Of a stretch of 43,961 nucleotides of DNA, positions 21,072 through 29,007 are shown piece after piece. Under the pieces are notes generated by a model, which was not told the DNA's origin, ran no database searches, and worked only from the letters and a program-made list of their open reading frames with translations. The stretch is from JAZREA01 sp045660545 (GTDB taxonomy: Bacteria; Bacillota; Clostridia; Monoglobales; Firm-18): positions 1 through 43,961 of the forward strand of contig JAZREA010000003.1 of NCBI GenBank assembly GCA_045660545.1. The letters are read 5' to 3'. Every line of letters starts with the position of its first letter. The first letter of the stretch is position 1. The translations under genes were made by a program, and so were the position numbers.

Positions 21072-22478
21072 CTAAAACCTAAAATATATAAACGGATTAA
21101 AGGACCCTGTAACAAGCTTTACATACCCGAGGGCGAATACTGTAAGCGCAAACGCCTTAACACCCCACACGAGCAAAAACTTTGCAAAAAAGCTGTCGCT
21201 TTTTGAAAGCTTGTCCTTTAAAACTCTGCATACAGGCATACTGCAAAGGATGAACAAAATCCACTCGGGCCAATACTGTATAATATAATAAAGAGCCTGT
21301 CCGTTAGTGTCAAACGGCATAGAAAGCATAGCCTTTGCGTATTCGAGCGCAAGGCTTAAAGTTTCTGCACGGAACAAAACCCAGCCAAACACCACAACCA
21401 ACATCGTATATATATGGCCCAAAACCTTATGCTTGTCCAAAAAGCTGCCGAAAAGATACTTTTCCATTATCAAAAACAGCGCAAACCAAAGACCCCAGGC
21501 TATAAAGTTCCACGAAGCACCGTGCCAAAATCCCGTTAATCCCCAAACGACCAAAAGGTTTAGAATATGCCTTGACCTGCTGCATCTGTTGCCGCCAAGC
21601 GGTATGTACACATAGTCACGAAACCAGGTTGACAAAGATATGTGCCACCTTCTCCAAAAATCCGTAACGCTTTTTGCGATATACGGGTAATTAAAGTTTT
21701 CAAGAAAATGAAAACCAAACATCTTTCCAAGGCCAATCGCCATATCAGAATACGCCGAAAAGTCGAAGTATATCTGCGCCGTGTACGCCAGCGCGCCAAC
21801 CCACGATAACGACATACTTAAATTCTGCGACGCAAAGGCGGCGTCCGCAATCTCCGCGGCAGAGTTGGCAAGAATCATCTTCTTACCAAAGCCGAACATA
21901 AAGCGCACCACACCGTCCGAGAACTCCGAAAGGCTTTCACGGCGGGTATAAATCTCTTCATCTACTGTGGTGTACCTGACAATAGGGCCCGCCACGAGCT
22001 GAGGAAACAGCGAGATATAAAGCGCTAAATAAAGAGGATTCTTTTGTACCTTTGCCTCGTTACGATATACATCTACTACATAACTAAGCCCCTGGAACGT
22101 AAAAAACGAAATACCTATCGGCAAGGCTATTTTAAGCACAGGAAAGCCGCCAAAAAGCGAATTTAAAATCTCCGTAAAAAAGCCTGCGTATTTAAACCAG
22201 ACCAAAAGCCCAAGGTTTAAAACGACGGTTATAAAAAGGCAAAGCTTCCTCGCCTTAGTGCTTTTAAAAGCTCCGACCAAAACACCACCAAAGTAGTTTA
22301 TAGCTATCGAAGCGAGCATAAGCAAAAGATACTTAGCCCCTCCCCAGCCGTAAAACACAAGGCTGAAAGCCAAGAGGACAAAGTTTCTTACCGACCTTAG
22401 CTTACGCGGGACTGCGAAGTATATTAAAATAAGCAGGGGAAGAAAAAACGCTAAAAATGTCGTACTAGAAAAAAGCAT
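21072..22478 (-). CDS. MBOAT-family O-acyltransferase (AlgI-like)
   Basis: A 468-residue polytopic membrane protein with typical AlgI/DltB-like features: N-terminal MLFSSTTFLAFFLPLLILIYF, FFTFQGLSYVVDVYRNE, FPQLVAGPIVRY, DFSAYSDMAIGLGKMFGFHFLENFNYPY, DFWRRWHISLSTWFRDYVYIPLGGNR, and the catalytic-histidine motif TGFWHGASWNFIAWG. It moves acetyl groups from the cytoplasm to an extracellular acceptor. Together with the DHHW protein downstream it should O-acetylate a surface polysaccharide or peptidoglycan. No glycan synthesis genes adjoin, so the substrate is unknown. Confidence 0.9.
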   Translation of the reverse strand: MLFSSTTFLAFFLPLLILIYFAVPRKLRSVRNFVLLAFSLVFYGWGGAKYLLLMLASIAINYFGGVLVGAFKSTKARKLCLFITVVLNLGLLVWFKYAGFFTEILNSLFGGFPVLKIALPIGISFFTFQGLSYVVDVYRNEAKVQKNPLYLALYISLFPQLVAGPIVRYTTVDEEIYTRRESLSEFSDGVVRFMFGFGKKMILANSAAEIADAAFASQNLSMSLSWVGALAYTAQIYFDFSAYSDMAIGLGKMFGFHFLENFNYPYIAKSVTDFWRRWHISLSTWFRDYVYIPLGGNRCSRSRHILNLLVVWGLTGFWHGASWNFIAWGLWFALFLIMEKYLFGSFLDKHKVLGHIYTMLVVVFGWVLFRAETLSLALEYAKAMLSMPFDTNGQALYYIIQYWPEWILFILCSMPVCRVLKDKLSKSDSFFAKFLLVWGVKAFALTVFALGYVKLVTGSFNPFIYFRF

Positions 22479-22563
22479 AGTGCCTCCATTTAATAACTTT
22501 TATATTGATGCAATAATTGTATCATATTGCAAGAGTTGTTGCAAGTATTATGCTTTATTATCC

Positions 22564-22592
22564 TTGACTTTAAAAAGCTTTTATTATATAAT
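22564..22592 (+). promoter_or_regulatory. Promoter of the dGTPase-like gene
   Basis: TTGACT (22564-22569), a 17-base spacer, then TATAAT (22587-22592), followed by GGAGGTGA at 22610-22617. Confidence 0.75.
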
Positions 22593-22622
22593 TTTACTAC
22601 TATTAATGCGGAGGTGAGCGAT

Positions 22623-23819
22623 TTGGCGATTATAAAATACGACAAGTTATCAAGCGAAACAGAAAACAAAATAGTCAACAATTTTGCCGACAAGATAATC
22701 TTAGAGCAACAGGCAATACGTCGTGATATGTCAAGAGACAAATCGACTGTCCACAGGCCTCCCTTTGTACGCGACATAGAAAAGATTATGTACTGTCCGT
22801 ACTATAACCGCTACACCGACAAGACACAGGTTTTTTCACTATACAAAAACGACGACATCTCGCGCCGTGCTCTGCACGTTCAGCTGGTTTCACGAATCGC
22901 GAGGAACATAGGCAGGCTTTTGGGGTTAAACCTCGACCTTATAGAAGCGATTGCTCTCGGGCACGACATGGGGCACACCCCCTTCGGGCACGCGGGAGAA
23001 GCTATGCTTTCCAAGCAATTTCACAAGCGCACGGGCAAATATTTTAACCACAACGTACACAGCGTCAGGGTGCTTGACAAGATATTTCACTACAACATCA
23101 GTCTGCAAACCCTCGACGGAATACTCTGCCACAACGGCGAGCTTGAGCTTGGCGAATATCGTCCGCGAAAATGCGACAGCTTTGAAGAATTTGACAAGCT
23201 TTTTGAAAGCTGTTACACAAGCGACGTCTCGGGCATACTGATCCCCTCCACCTTAGAGGGCTGTGTGGTAAGGATAAGCGACATAATCGCATATCTCGGC
23301 AAGGACAGACAAGACGCCGAAAAATCAGGACTTTTACAGGACAACTCTGTATTTAACGACAACGCAATAGGCGCGTTTAACGCCAAAATTATTAACAACT
23401 TAATCGTAAACATCGTCGAAAACAGCTATGGCAAAAACTATATAAAGATGGACGACGAATATTTTAACGCCTTAAAACAGGGCAAAAAGGAAAACTTCCG
23501 CTACATCTATGAAAACGAGGCTGTCGGCTCAATAAGCGGAGTAATCGAGCCTATGTTCGAAAAAATCTACGCAAAGTGTTTAGACGACCTGCTCTCGGGA
23601 GACAAGAACTCTGTTATTTACAAGCATCATATCAAGTACGTAGGGGACTGCAACAAATTCTACCACGGACCATCGTACGAAACCGAGGAGCCGAACCTAA
23701 TCGTTGCCGACTACATCGCAAGTATGACGGACGACTATATGATAGACCTTTACGAATATCTGTTCCCCGACGAGCCTAAAATTGAATATGTTTCATACTT
23801 TAACAACATAAACGACTAA
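22623..23819 (+). CDS. dGTP triphosphohydrolase-like HD-domain protein
   Basis: I start at TTG 22623, eight bases after GGAGG; an in-frame GTG at 22614 overlaps the ribosome binding site. The 398-residue product has the dGTPase features: RDIEKIMYCPYYNRYTDKTQVF near the N-terminus, then the metal-binding HD signature (H in RALHVQLVSRIAR, HD in ALGHDMGHTPFGHAG, and a later D in VVRISDIIAYLGKD). Members hydrolyse dGTP or other dNTPs to the deoxynucleoside and triphosphate, affecting nucleotide pools and phage defence. It is a single gene with its own promoter and terminator. Confidence 0.85.
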   Translation: MAIIKYDKLSSETENKIVNNFADKIILEQQAIRRDMSRDKSTVHRPPFVRDIEKIMYCPYYNRYTDKTQVFSLYKNDDISRRALHVQLVSRIARNIGRLLGLNLDLIEAIALGHDMGHTPFGHAGEAMLSKQFHKRTGKYFNHNVHSVRVLDKIFHYNISLQTLDGILCHNGELELGEYRPRKCDSFEEFDKLFESCYTSDVSGILIPSTLEGCVVRISDIIAYLGKDRQDAEKSGLLQDNSVFNDNAIGAFNAKIINNLIVNIVENSYGKNYIKMDDEYFNALKQGKKENFRYIYENEAVGSISGVIEPMFEKIYAKCLDDLLSGDKNSVIYKHHIKYVGDCNKFYHGPSYETEEPNLIVADYIASMTDDYMIDLYEYLFPDEPKIEYVSYFNNIND

Positions 23820-23886
23820 ACGGCAGTATCCCTAAAGGATTGATCACCAAAAACCGACATTTTTGTAATGCAATAAGAAAAGAAAC

Positions 23887-23922
23887 AAAAAACACAGACA
23901 TACCAGTATGTCTGTGTTTTTT
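23887..23922. terminator. Bidirectional terminator between dGTPase and the Ig-like repeat protein
   Basis: AAAAAACACAGACATAC (23887-23903) pairs with GTATGTCTGTGTTTTTT (23906-23922). The very long stem is flanked by A and T runs. Bases 23923-24019 hold nothing else recognised. Confidence 0.9.
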
Positions 23923-24019
23923 ACATTATCAACGAAAAATAATAAGTCAAAACCGATCCCGTAAGCTGTAGCGCAGAAAATCAGCCCTTTATTTAACGTG
24001 TATAAAACTTGTCAAAAAA

Positions 24020-27000
24020 TCATTTTACCGTAATACTAACATATGCGCTCTTGTTGCCTGCCAAAGCTTTGGCGGTGATTTTAACACTGCCTTTGCCAAC
24101 AATAGTTACGTGGCCATCCTCAACAACAGCAACAGAAGATTTGGATGTTGTCCAAATAATCTCATCTGTATTTTCTTCGGGAGAAACCGTGAGATATTCG
24201 TTCAAATCAAATTCTTCGCCAACTGTTGCAGTTATTTTTTTAATGGAAAATTTAACTGTGCTTGCCGGAACTACAACGGTTACGTCAAAATCAACTTCCA
24301 CATCAATTCCTTCAATGTATGCGGTAACAACTGCTTCTCCTACATTAACGCCTTTGATCTTTCCCTTTGAGACGGTAACAACATTTTCGTCAGAAGTTCT
24401 CCAGCTAATTACATCTTTCGTTTTAACAACTTTTCCGTTCTCTTCGTAATAAGCGTACGCCTTTAAGGTTGCTGTTTTACCTTTTGCGACAACGTTGTTG
24501 CCTTCAACAACAATTCCCTCCGGCTCGCGTGCAACAGTTACAGAGAAGCTCGCGGTTTTTCCGCCGGCTATTGCTTTTGCTTTGATTGTCGCTTTTCCGG
24601 TAGAGACCGGAGTAAGAATACCGTTTTCGTCAACACGGCATACCGAATCTTTGGATGATTCCCAAACTATTTCATCAGTATTATCGAGCGGCGCAACAAC
24701 AAGCAGTGATGCAAGGTCAAACTGATTGCCCACATAGATTGTCGCGCTACTTGGCGTGAATTTTAAAGATGTTACAGGAGCAACGACATTAACATCAAAG
24801 GTTTCCTCTATTTCTGTTCCCTCAATGTATGCAGTAATAACTGCTTCTCCTGCGTTAACTCCTTTGATCTTTCCCTTTGAAACGGTAACAACATTTTCGT
24901 CAGAAGTTCTCCAGCTAATTACGTCTTTCGTTTTAACAACTTTTCCGTTCTCTTCGTAATAAGCATACGCCTTTAAGGTTGCTGTTTTACCTTTTGCAAC
25001 AACGTTGTTGCCTTCAATAATGATTCCCTCCGGCTCGCGTGCAACAGTTACAGAGAAGCTCGCGGTTTTTCCGCCGGCTATTGCTTTTGCTTTGATTGTC
25101 GCTTTTCCGGTAGCGACCGGAGTAAGAATACCGTTTTCGTCAACACGGCATACTGAATCTTCGGATGATTCCCATACTATTTCGTCAGTATTATTGATTG
25201 GAGCAACGACAAGTTCAGCTCCAAGGTCGAACTGGTTACCTACATAAACAGTCGCACTCTTTGTCGTGAATTTTAAAGATGTTATCGGAGCAACGACAGT
25301 AACTTCTATTGAGTCCACAACATTGCGTCCCGGAACACGGGCAGTGATAATGGCAGTTCCCATACCCACAGCAGTTACTTTTCCTGAAGAAACAGTTGCA
25401 ACCGAAGTGTCAGATGAAGACCACTCAACAGTTCCTTTCACAAACACTTTTTCGCCATATTCAAAGCAATAAGTATTGGCTTTGAGCTCAACTTTATTCC
25501 CTACAGATAACGTAGTTGGACCTTCTATTTCTATATGTGTTATACTTCTTTCAACATTTATGCTCAATTCACCGCGAACTCCACCGTCCTCAGTTGTAGC
25601 ATAAACTTTTGCTGTACCTGATCCGTGAGCAGTTGCCAGACCGTTTTCATCAACGGTCAGAACCGATTCATCAGAGGATGACCAAAATACTTTCTGATTT
25701 GTTGAGTTTTCAGGATATACTTTTGCGGTGAGTTGTGTTTTGTCACCAATGTCAATGGTAGTATTTAGTGCACTTATCTCCACTCTTTCGGGATGAACGG
25801 GCAAAATTTCCTTGTAAGATGTATAATCGCAATTTTTGCAAGTTTGATACGGCTCCCAACCCGCCTCTTGCCATGTCATTTCTTTGCCTTCGTGATAAAC
25901 TAATTCATGAGGCAATTTTGCACGTTCTACTCTGTCGGTGCTGTAGTTGCATTTTGTACAATAGGTATGTGCATACCAACCTATTTCAGCACAGGTGGGC
26001 TCTTTGGCAGAAGCATTTGCAAATGTATGACCTGTAGCTTCGTATATATCTTCATAAAGAAGTTTGTTGCAAGCGCTACAATACACTCTGTAATAACCCG
26101 TCTCGGTACAAGAGCCCTCTACCTTTTCGCTACGACCATATTCGTGGATACAGTTGTTTTTAACCGTTACAACAAACGGAATAACTTTGCCCGCGCCAAA
26201 ATTGGCCTCAAACTGGTATTTTCCAGAAGGACAATATTTCTCAAAAAATTCAGGATAAATCTCCAAGAGAGTATATTTACCATCTCCTTCATATACCTCC
26301 CAGCAGTCCAGAGTTAATGGAACAACAGACAACAAAGGATTGAAATTTGAAACAAAATCAACAAGCACGACATCAGGATCTTCTCCGTCAAATTCGTTAT
26401 AAACACCCATTAATTTGGGGTAGAAAATTTTTAGGATAGGGTATCCGTTATTTTCTCCGCGCTCATAACCATAAGATGTATCAAAGTTGAAATAATCCAA
26501 ATATTCTTGCTTTTTAAGAGCGGAGCTTGAAACATACTCTCCACCCGGAGATCTTTTGTTTGAACAATAATTGCAGTATGCATCAGTATATTCCCAGCCA
26601 CACACTATATCATAGCAGACTTCGCCGGCCGTGACTTTTCCGGAATTATAACAGAAACTAATCTCTCCGTAATTAGAATAACAAACCAAGCCTCCTGCAT
26701 AAGAATCCGAAGAAACTGTTCCGGAGGAATAGCATTCTAAAACAGAAAAGCACGCACCTTCGGCTGCAATGCCGCCGGCAAACAAGTCTGCATTTACTGT
26801 ACCTTCATTATAACATGCCAAGGCGTCAAAGTACTCTCCAAAACCCAAAATGCCACCTGCATAATAGCCCTGGACCTTACCTTCAAACCCACAACCGAAA
26901 ATAATATCACGTTCGTCGTCACTATAACCATCAAACATGCCGACAACACCGCCACAAATGCTATCATTTGCAGACGACTTAACGGTTGCTTCACTCAAAC

Positions 27001-28171
27001 AATAACTAAACATGCACTCATATTCTAAGATTGCATATTCTGCTACAATTCCACCTAGAATAGCTTCCTGTGTTGATGACGAAACACTTACATCATCACC
27101 CACGTTACAATTTACTATGTCGGTATCAATAGCAGCGGCCGTCAAAGGAGCTGCACGATAGCCACCGGAAATAACAGCGTCATCAATATTAATATCGTAT
27201 AAGCTTGCCAAGTAAGTTACAGAAAAAAGACCGCACCATTCATAACTGTTGCCCTTTACATAAATACCGGAAATAGTGTGTCCGTTACCATAATATATTC
27301 CACTAAAACAACTCAACATATTATAGTCGTCTACATATCCTATAGGAATCCATGGGTTACGTGAAGAGGTTTCAAGATCAATATCTTCTGTCTGATAGAA
27401 ATAAAATCCTTCCAACGACATGCCCATATCGTTAACCATCATTTGTAACTGATAAAGGTCATTTGCACAACTTATAAGGAACGGATCGCTATAAGTACCG
27501 ACGCCACCCGAAAACAATTCTATAGATTCCTCAGTTACCTCGTCATAGAGGTACGCACGATCGTTTCCAAAAACCAATTCAAAACCAAGAGTACTGATTC
27601 CACCAGACGATGTTGTATCGGCAAACGTGTTTTTGGACACATCAGCATCGAAATAGTAATCTCGTTTGTCTATAACCGGTTTGTCAATCGGATAATTTTC
27701 AAAGCCCGAATTATCAGACCCAGAGCCCAAAACACTCATTTCGTTTTGGTCTTCGGGAACGGCGTTATCTTCCTTGTTGGCAAAAGCATAATCTTTTAAT
27801 TTAAGAATTTCCTGCTTTAATGAGCCGTCAACGATATTTTGAGGAATCCTGTAGTTTTTTTGTTCGTCTAAATCTAATATATCAGGAATATTGCCTGTTT
27901 CGAAAACGTCTTCGTTTAAAGAAGTTTCTGCCTCAGGCTCAACATATATCTCCTCATCCAAATCAGTCATATATATTTCAGAATCCGCAGGAAGCTGTGT
28001 CTCCTCATCCGTCAAGGTGTCTTTTGATACTGCTTCATCCTCAAAAATTACTACATCTTCGGATACGGAATTATCTTCAGATAACATCACTTCTTCAGCC
28101 GAAACGCTACCCGCAGGAAGACTGAAAAGAAGCGCAATAACAATTACATACGATAAGATTTTGTTTTTCAT
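24020..28171 (-). CDS. Very large secreted Ig-like (BIG2) repeat protein with GLUG-like and Cys-pair repeats
   Basis: The ATG at 28171 is chosen because GGGG lies about eight bases upstream; 28177 is also possible. The product is about 1383 residues. A signal peptide (ILSYVIVIALLFSLPAGSVSA) precedes an acidic low-complexity stalk (about 25-180). A central domain has repeated GLUG-like units (AGGILGFGEY...ACYNEGTV, AGGIAAEGA...CYSSGTV, AGGLVCYSN...CYNSGKV). Three Cys-pair repeats follow (CSACN, CTKCN, CKNCD with GHTF/PHEL). About six bacterial Ig-like group 2 domains form the C-terminus. No sortase motif or SLH domain is visible. It is probably a surface or secreted adhesin-like protein, ligand unknown. 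Confidence 0.85.
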   Translation of the reverse strand: MKNKILSYVIVIALLFSLPAGSVSAEEVMLSEDNSVSEDVVIFEDEAVSKDTLTDEETQLPADSEIYMTDLDEEIYVEPEAETSLNEDVFETGNIPDILDLDEQKNYRIPQNIVDGSLKQEILKLKDYAFANKEDNAVPEDQNEMSVLGSGSDNSGFENYPIDKPVIDKRDYYFDADVSKNTFADTTSSGGISTLGFELVFGNDRAYLYDEVTEESIELFSGGVGTYSDPFLISCANDLYQLQMMVNDMGMSLEGFYFYQTEDIDLETSSRNPWIPIGYVDDYNMLSCFSGIYYGNGHTISGIYVKGNSYEWCGLFSVTYLASLYDINIDDAVISGGYRAAPLTAAAIDTDIVNCNVGDDVSVSSSTQEAILGGIVAEYAILEYECMFSYCLSEATVKSSANDSICGGVVGMFDGYSDDERDIIFGCGFEGKVQGYYAGGILGFGEYFDALACYNEGTVNADLFAGGIAAEGACFSVLECYSSGTVSSDSYAGGLVCYSNYGEISFCYNSGKVTAGEVCYDIVCGWEYTDAYCNYCSNKRSPGGEYVSSSALKKQEYLDYFNFDTSYGYERGENNGYPILKIFYPKLMGVYNEFDGEDPDVVLVDFVSNFNPLLSVVPLTLDCWEVYEGDGKYTLLEIYPEFFEKYCPSGKYQFEANFGAGKVIPFVVTVKNNCIHEYGRSEKVEGSCTETGYYRVYCSACNKLLYEDIYEATGHTFANASAKEPTCAEIGWYAHTYCTKCNYSTDRVERAKLPHELVYHEGKEMTWQEAGWEPYQTCKNCDYTSYKEILPVHPERVEISALNTTIDIGDKTQLTAKVYPENSTNQKVFWSSSDESVLTVDENGLATAHGSGTAKVYATTEDGGVRGELSINVERSITHIEIEGPTTLSVGNKVELKANTYCFEYGEKVFVKGTVEWSSSDTSVATVSSGKVTAVGMGTAIITARVPGRNVVDSIEVTVVAPITSLKFTTKSATVYVGNQFDLGAELVVAPINNTDEIVWESSEDSVCRVDENGILTPVATGKATIKAKAIAGGKTASFSVTVAREPEGIIIEGNNVVAKGKTATLKAYAYYEENGKVVKTKDVISWRTSDENVVTVSKGKIKGVNAGEAVITAYIEGTEIEETFDVNVVAPVTSLKFTPSSATIYVGNQFDLASLLVVAPLDNTDEIVWESSKDSVCRVDENGILTPVSTGKATIKAKAIAGGKTASFSVTVAREPEGIVVEGNNVVAKGKTATLKAYAYYEENGKVVKTKDVISWRTSDENVVTVSKGKIKGVNVGEAVVTAYIEGIDVEVDFDVTVVVPASTVKFSIKKITATVGEEFDLNEYLTVSPEENTDEIIWTTSKSSVAVVEDGHVTIVGKGSVKITAKALAGNKSAYVSITVK
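24272..25291. repeat. Two tandem near-identical 510-bp units inside the Ig-like protein gene
   Basis: Units 24272-24781 and 24782-25291 each encode 170 residues (two Ig-like domains). They are nearly identical over their central 350 bases, for example around 24351 and 24861. Exact in-frame period and high DNA identity indicate a recent tandem duplication, or ongoing gene conversion, that changes the length of the surface protein. Confidence 0.9.
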
Positions 28172-28248
28172 TTGCATTACCCCATTCTTTTGTAATTTGT
28201 TAATGTTTCCACTAGTAGTATAAAATGGAAAAAGTTTAACGTGAAAAA

Positions 28249-28277
28249 ATTTTATCATACATATCATACAAAGTCAA
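28249..28277 (-). promoter_or_regulatory. Promoter of the Ig-like repeat protein gene
   Basis: On the minus strand TTGACT (28272-28277), a 17-base spacer, then TAAAAT (28249-28254), about 75 bases upstream of the chosen ATG. Confidence 0.7.
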
Positions 28278-28438
28278 GAGAATCACGTATTACAAACATA
28301 CGGGTTGGGCGTACTTTTATCATTGACACTACTTAGAGTATTCGAGTGCCTAAAACTTATATTGCAAAACAAAAAACACCTGTAAAAAAATGGCATTTTA
28401 TTCTACCTTATTTTTTGAATTAATTTTATTTCTACATA

Positions 28439-28467
28439 TTGACAAACGGAGTCAAAGGTGTTATTAT
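28439..28467 (+). promoter_or_regulatory. tRNA-Leu promoter
   Basis: TTGACA (28439-28444), a 17-base spacer, then TATTAT (28462-28467), just upstream of the tRNA gene. Confidence 0.8.
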
Positions 28468-28486
28468 ATTTTGGTAACGATGGTGC

Positions 28487-28574
28487 GCTCGAGTGGCGGA
28501 ACTGGCAGACGCACAGGACTTAAAATCCTGCGAACTAATCCTTCGTACCGGTTCGATTCCGGTCTCGAGCACCA
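28487..28574 (+). tRNA. tRNA-Leu (anticodon UAA)
   Basis: The acceptor arms GCTCGAG (28487-28493) and CTCGAGC (28564-28570) pair fully. The anticodon stem CAGGA/TCCTG encloses loop CTTAAAA with anticodon TAA at 28521-28523. There is a long class II variable arm. The T-arm is ACCGG-TTCGATT-CCGGT. The CCA end is encoded (28572-28574). It reads UUA and UUG codons. Confidence 0.97.
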
Positions 28575-28576
28575 AG

Positions 28577-28606
28577 ACAGAGTAGGTCTTCCTACTCTGT
28601 TTTTTA
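28577..28606 (+). terminator. Terminator after tRNA-Leu
   Basis: ACAGAGTAGG (28577-28586), loop TCTT, CCTACTCTGT (28591-28600), then T-run. Confidence 0.93.
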
Positions 28607-28657
28607 TTTGCACATTACTATTATGCGCACGAAGTGCCGTAAAATTTGTCAAAACAC

Positions 28658-28686
28658 TTGACAAAAGCCGTTACAGATGCTATAAT
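28658..28686 (+). promoter_or_regulatory. Consensus promoter of the T-box transcript
   Basis: TTGACA (28658-28663), a 17-base spacer, then TATAAT (28681-28686). Both hexamers are perfect. Transcription should start near 28693, about 20 bases before Stem I. Confidence 0.9.
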
Positions 28687-28710
28687 TACAAAAACAAATA
28701 TTTAAAAAGG

Positions 28711-28980
28711 CATTGACGAAGAGTACATATCAGTATGCCCTGTCTTTAAGACGAGAGAAGTGGCGGGTGGTGCGAGCCATAGGGAAGGCTTTTATGTTTG
28801 TAGCTTCTGAGCCGGGAGGAAGAAAGCATTTTATGTCAGTAGACCCTCTCCGTGATTGCTGCGTTAAGGCATAGGGGTTGATAGACTCCGAGGAGTGGCG
28901 GCTTTTAAAACCGCAATTTGAGTGGTACCGCGGGTTAAATTTTACTCGTCTCAAAGTTATCAACTTTGGGGCGTTTTTTT
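28711..28980 (+). ncRNA. T-box riboswitch leader, specifier read as GTA (Val)
   Basis: The conserved T-box GAGTGGTACCGCG lies at 28920-28932, with TGGT (28923-28926) able to pair with an uncharged tRNA ending ACCA. Stem I starts with GACGAAG-AGTA (28715-28725, K-turn then specifier-loop 5' strand). The apical region is GGCGGGTGGTGCGAGCC. The 3' strand returns as TATG-TTT-GTA-G-CTTC-TGAG (28793-28811). CATA/TATG and GAAG/CTTC bracket the specifier loop, which makes GTA (28800-28802) followed by a purine the specifier. The usual GAA before the codon is TTT here, so the codon call is moderate while the T-box call is strong. It controls transcription of the gene downstream through the terminator at 28947-28980. 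Confidence 0.9.
28947..28980 (+). terminator. T-box regulated terminator
   Basis: CGTCTCAAAGTT (28947-28958), loop ATC, AACTTTGGGGCG (28962-28973), then seven T. It should form when the matching tRNA is charged. Confidence 0.9.
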
Positions 28981-29007
28981 ATGTTCCCCAAACAGGAGGT
29001 AAACATT

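Noticed and set aside
24009..25472. Several plus-strand frames with near-identical sequences opposite the Ig-like protein
   Set aside because: They are antisense shadows duplicated by the 510-bp tandem repeat, with no ribosome binding sites.
28487..28574. tRNA-Leu gene as an integration site
   Set aside because: No integrase gene or repeat of the tRNA 3' end is nearby, and the island's recombinase is of the serine type, which rarely uses tRNA genes. The following sequence is an ordinary terminator and T-box.
28784..28789. GAAGGC in the T-box leader read as a glycine specifier (GGC)
   Set aside because: It looks like the GAA-codon pattern, but it lies too far from the GAAG/CTTC and K-turn helix that brackets the specifier loop and is not followed by a purine. 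GTA at 28800 fits the helix register better. A computed fold is needed to settle it.
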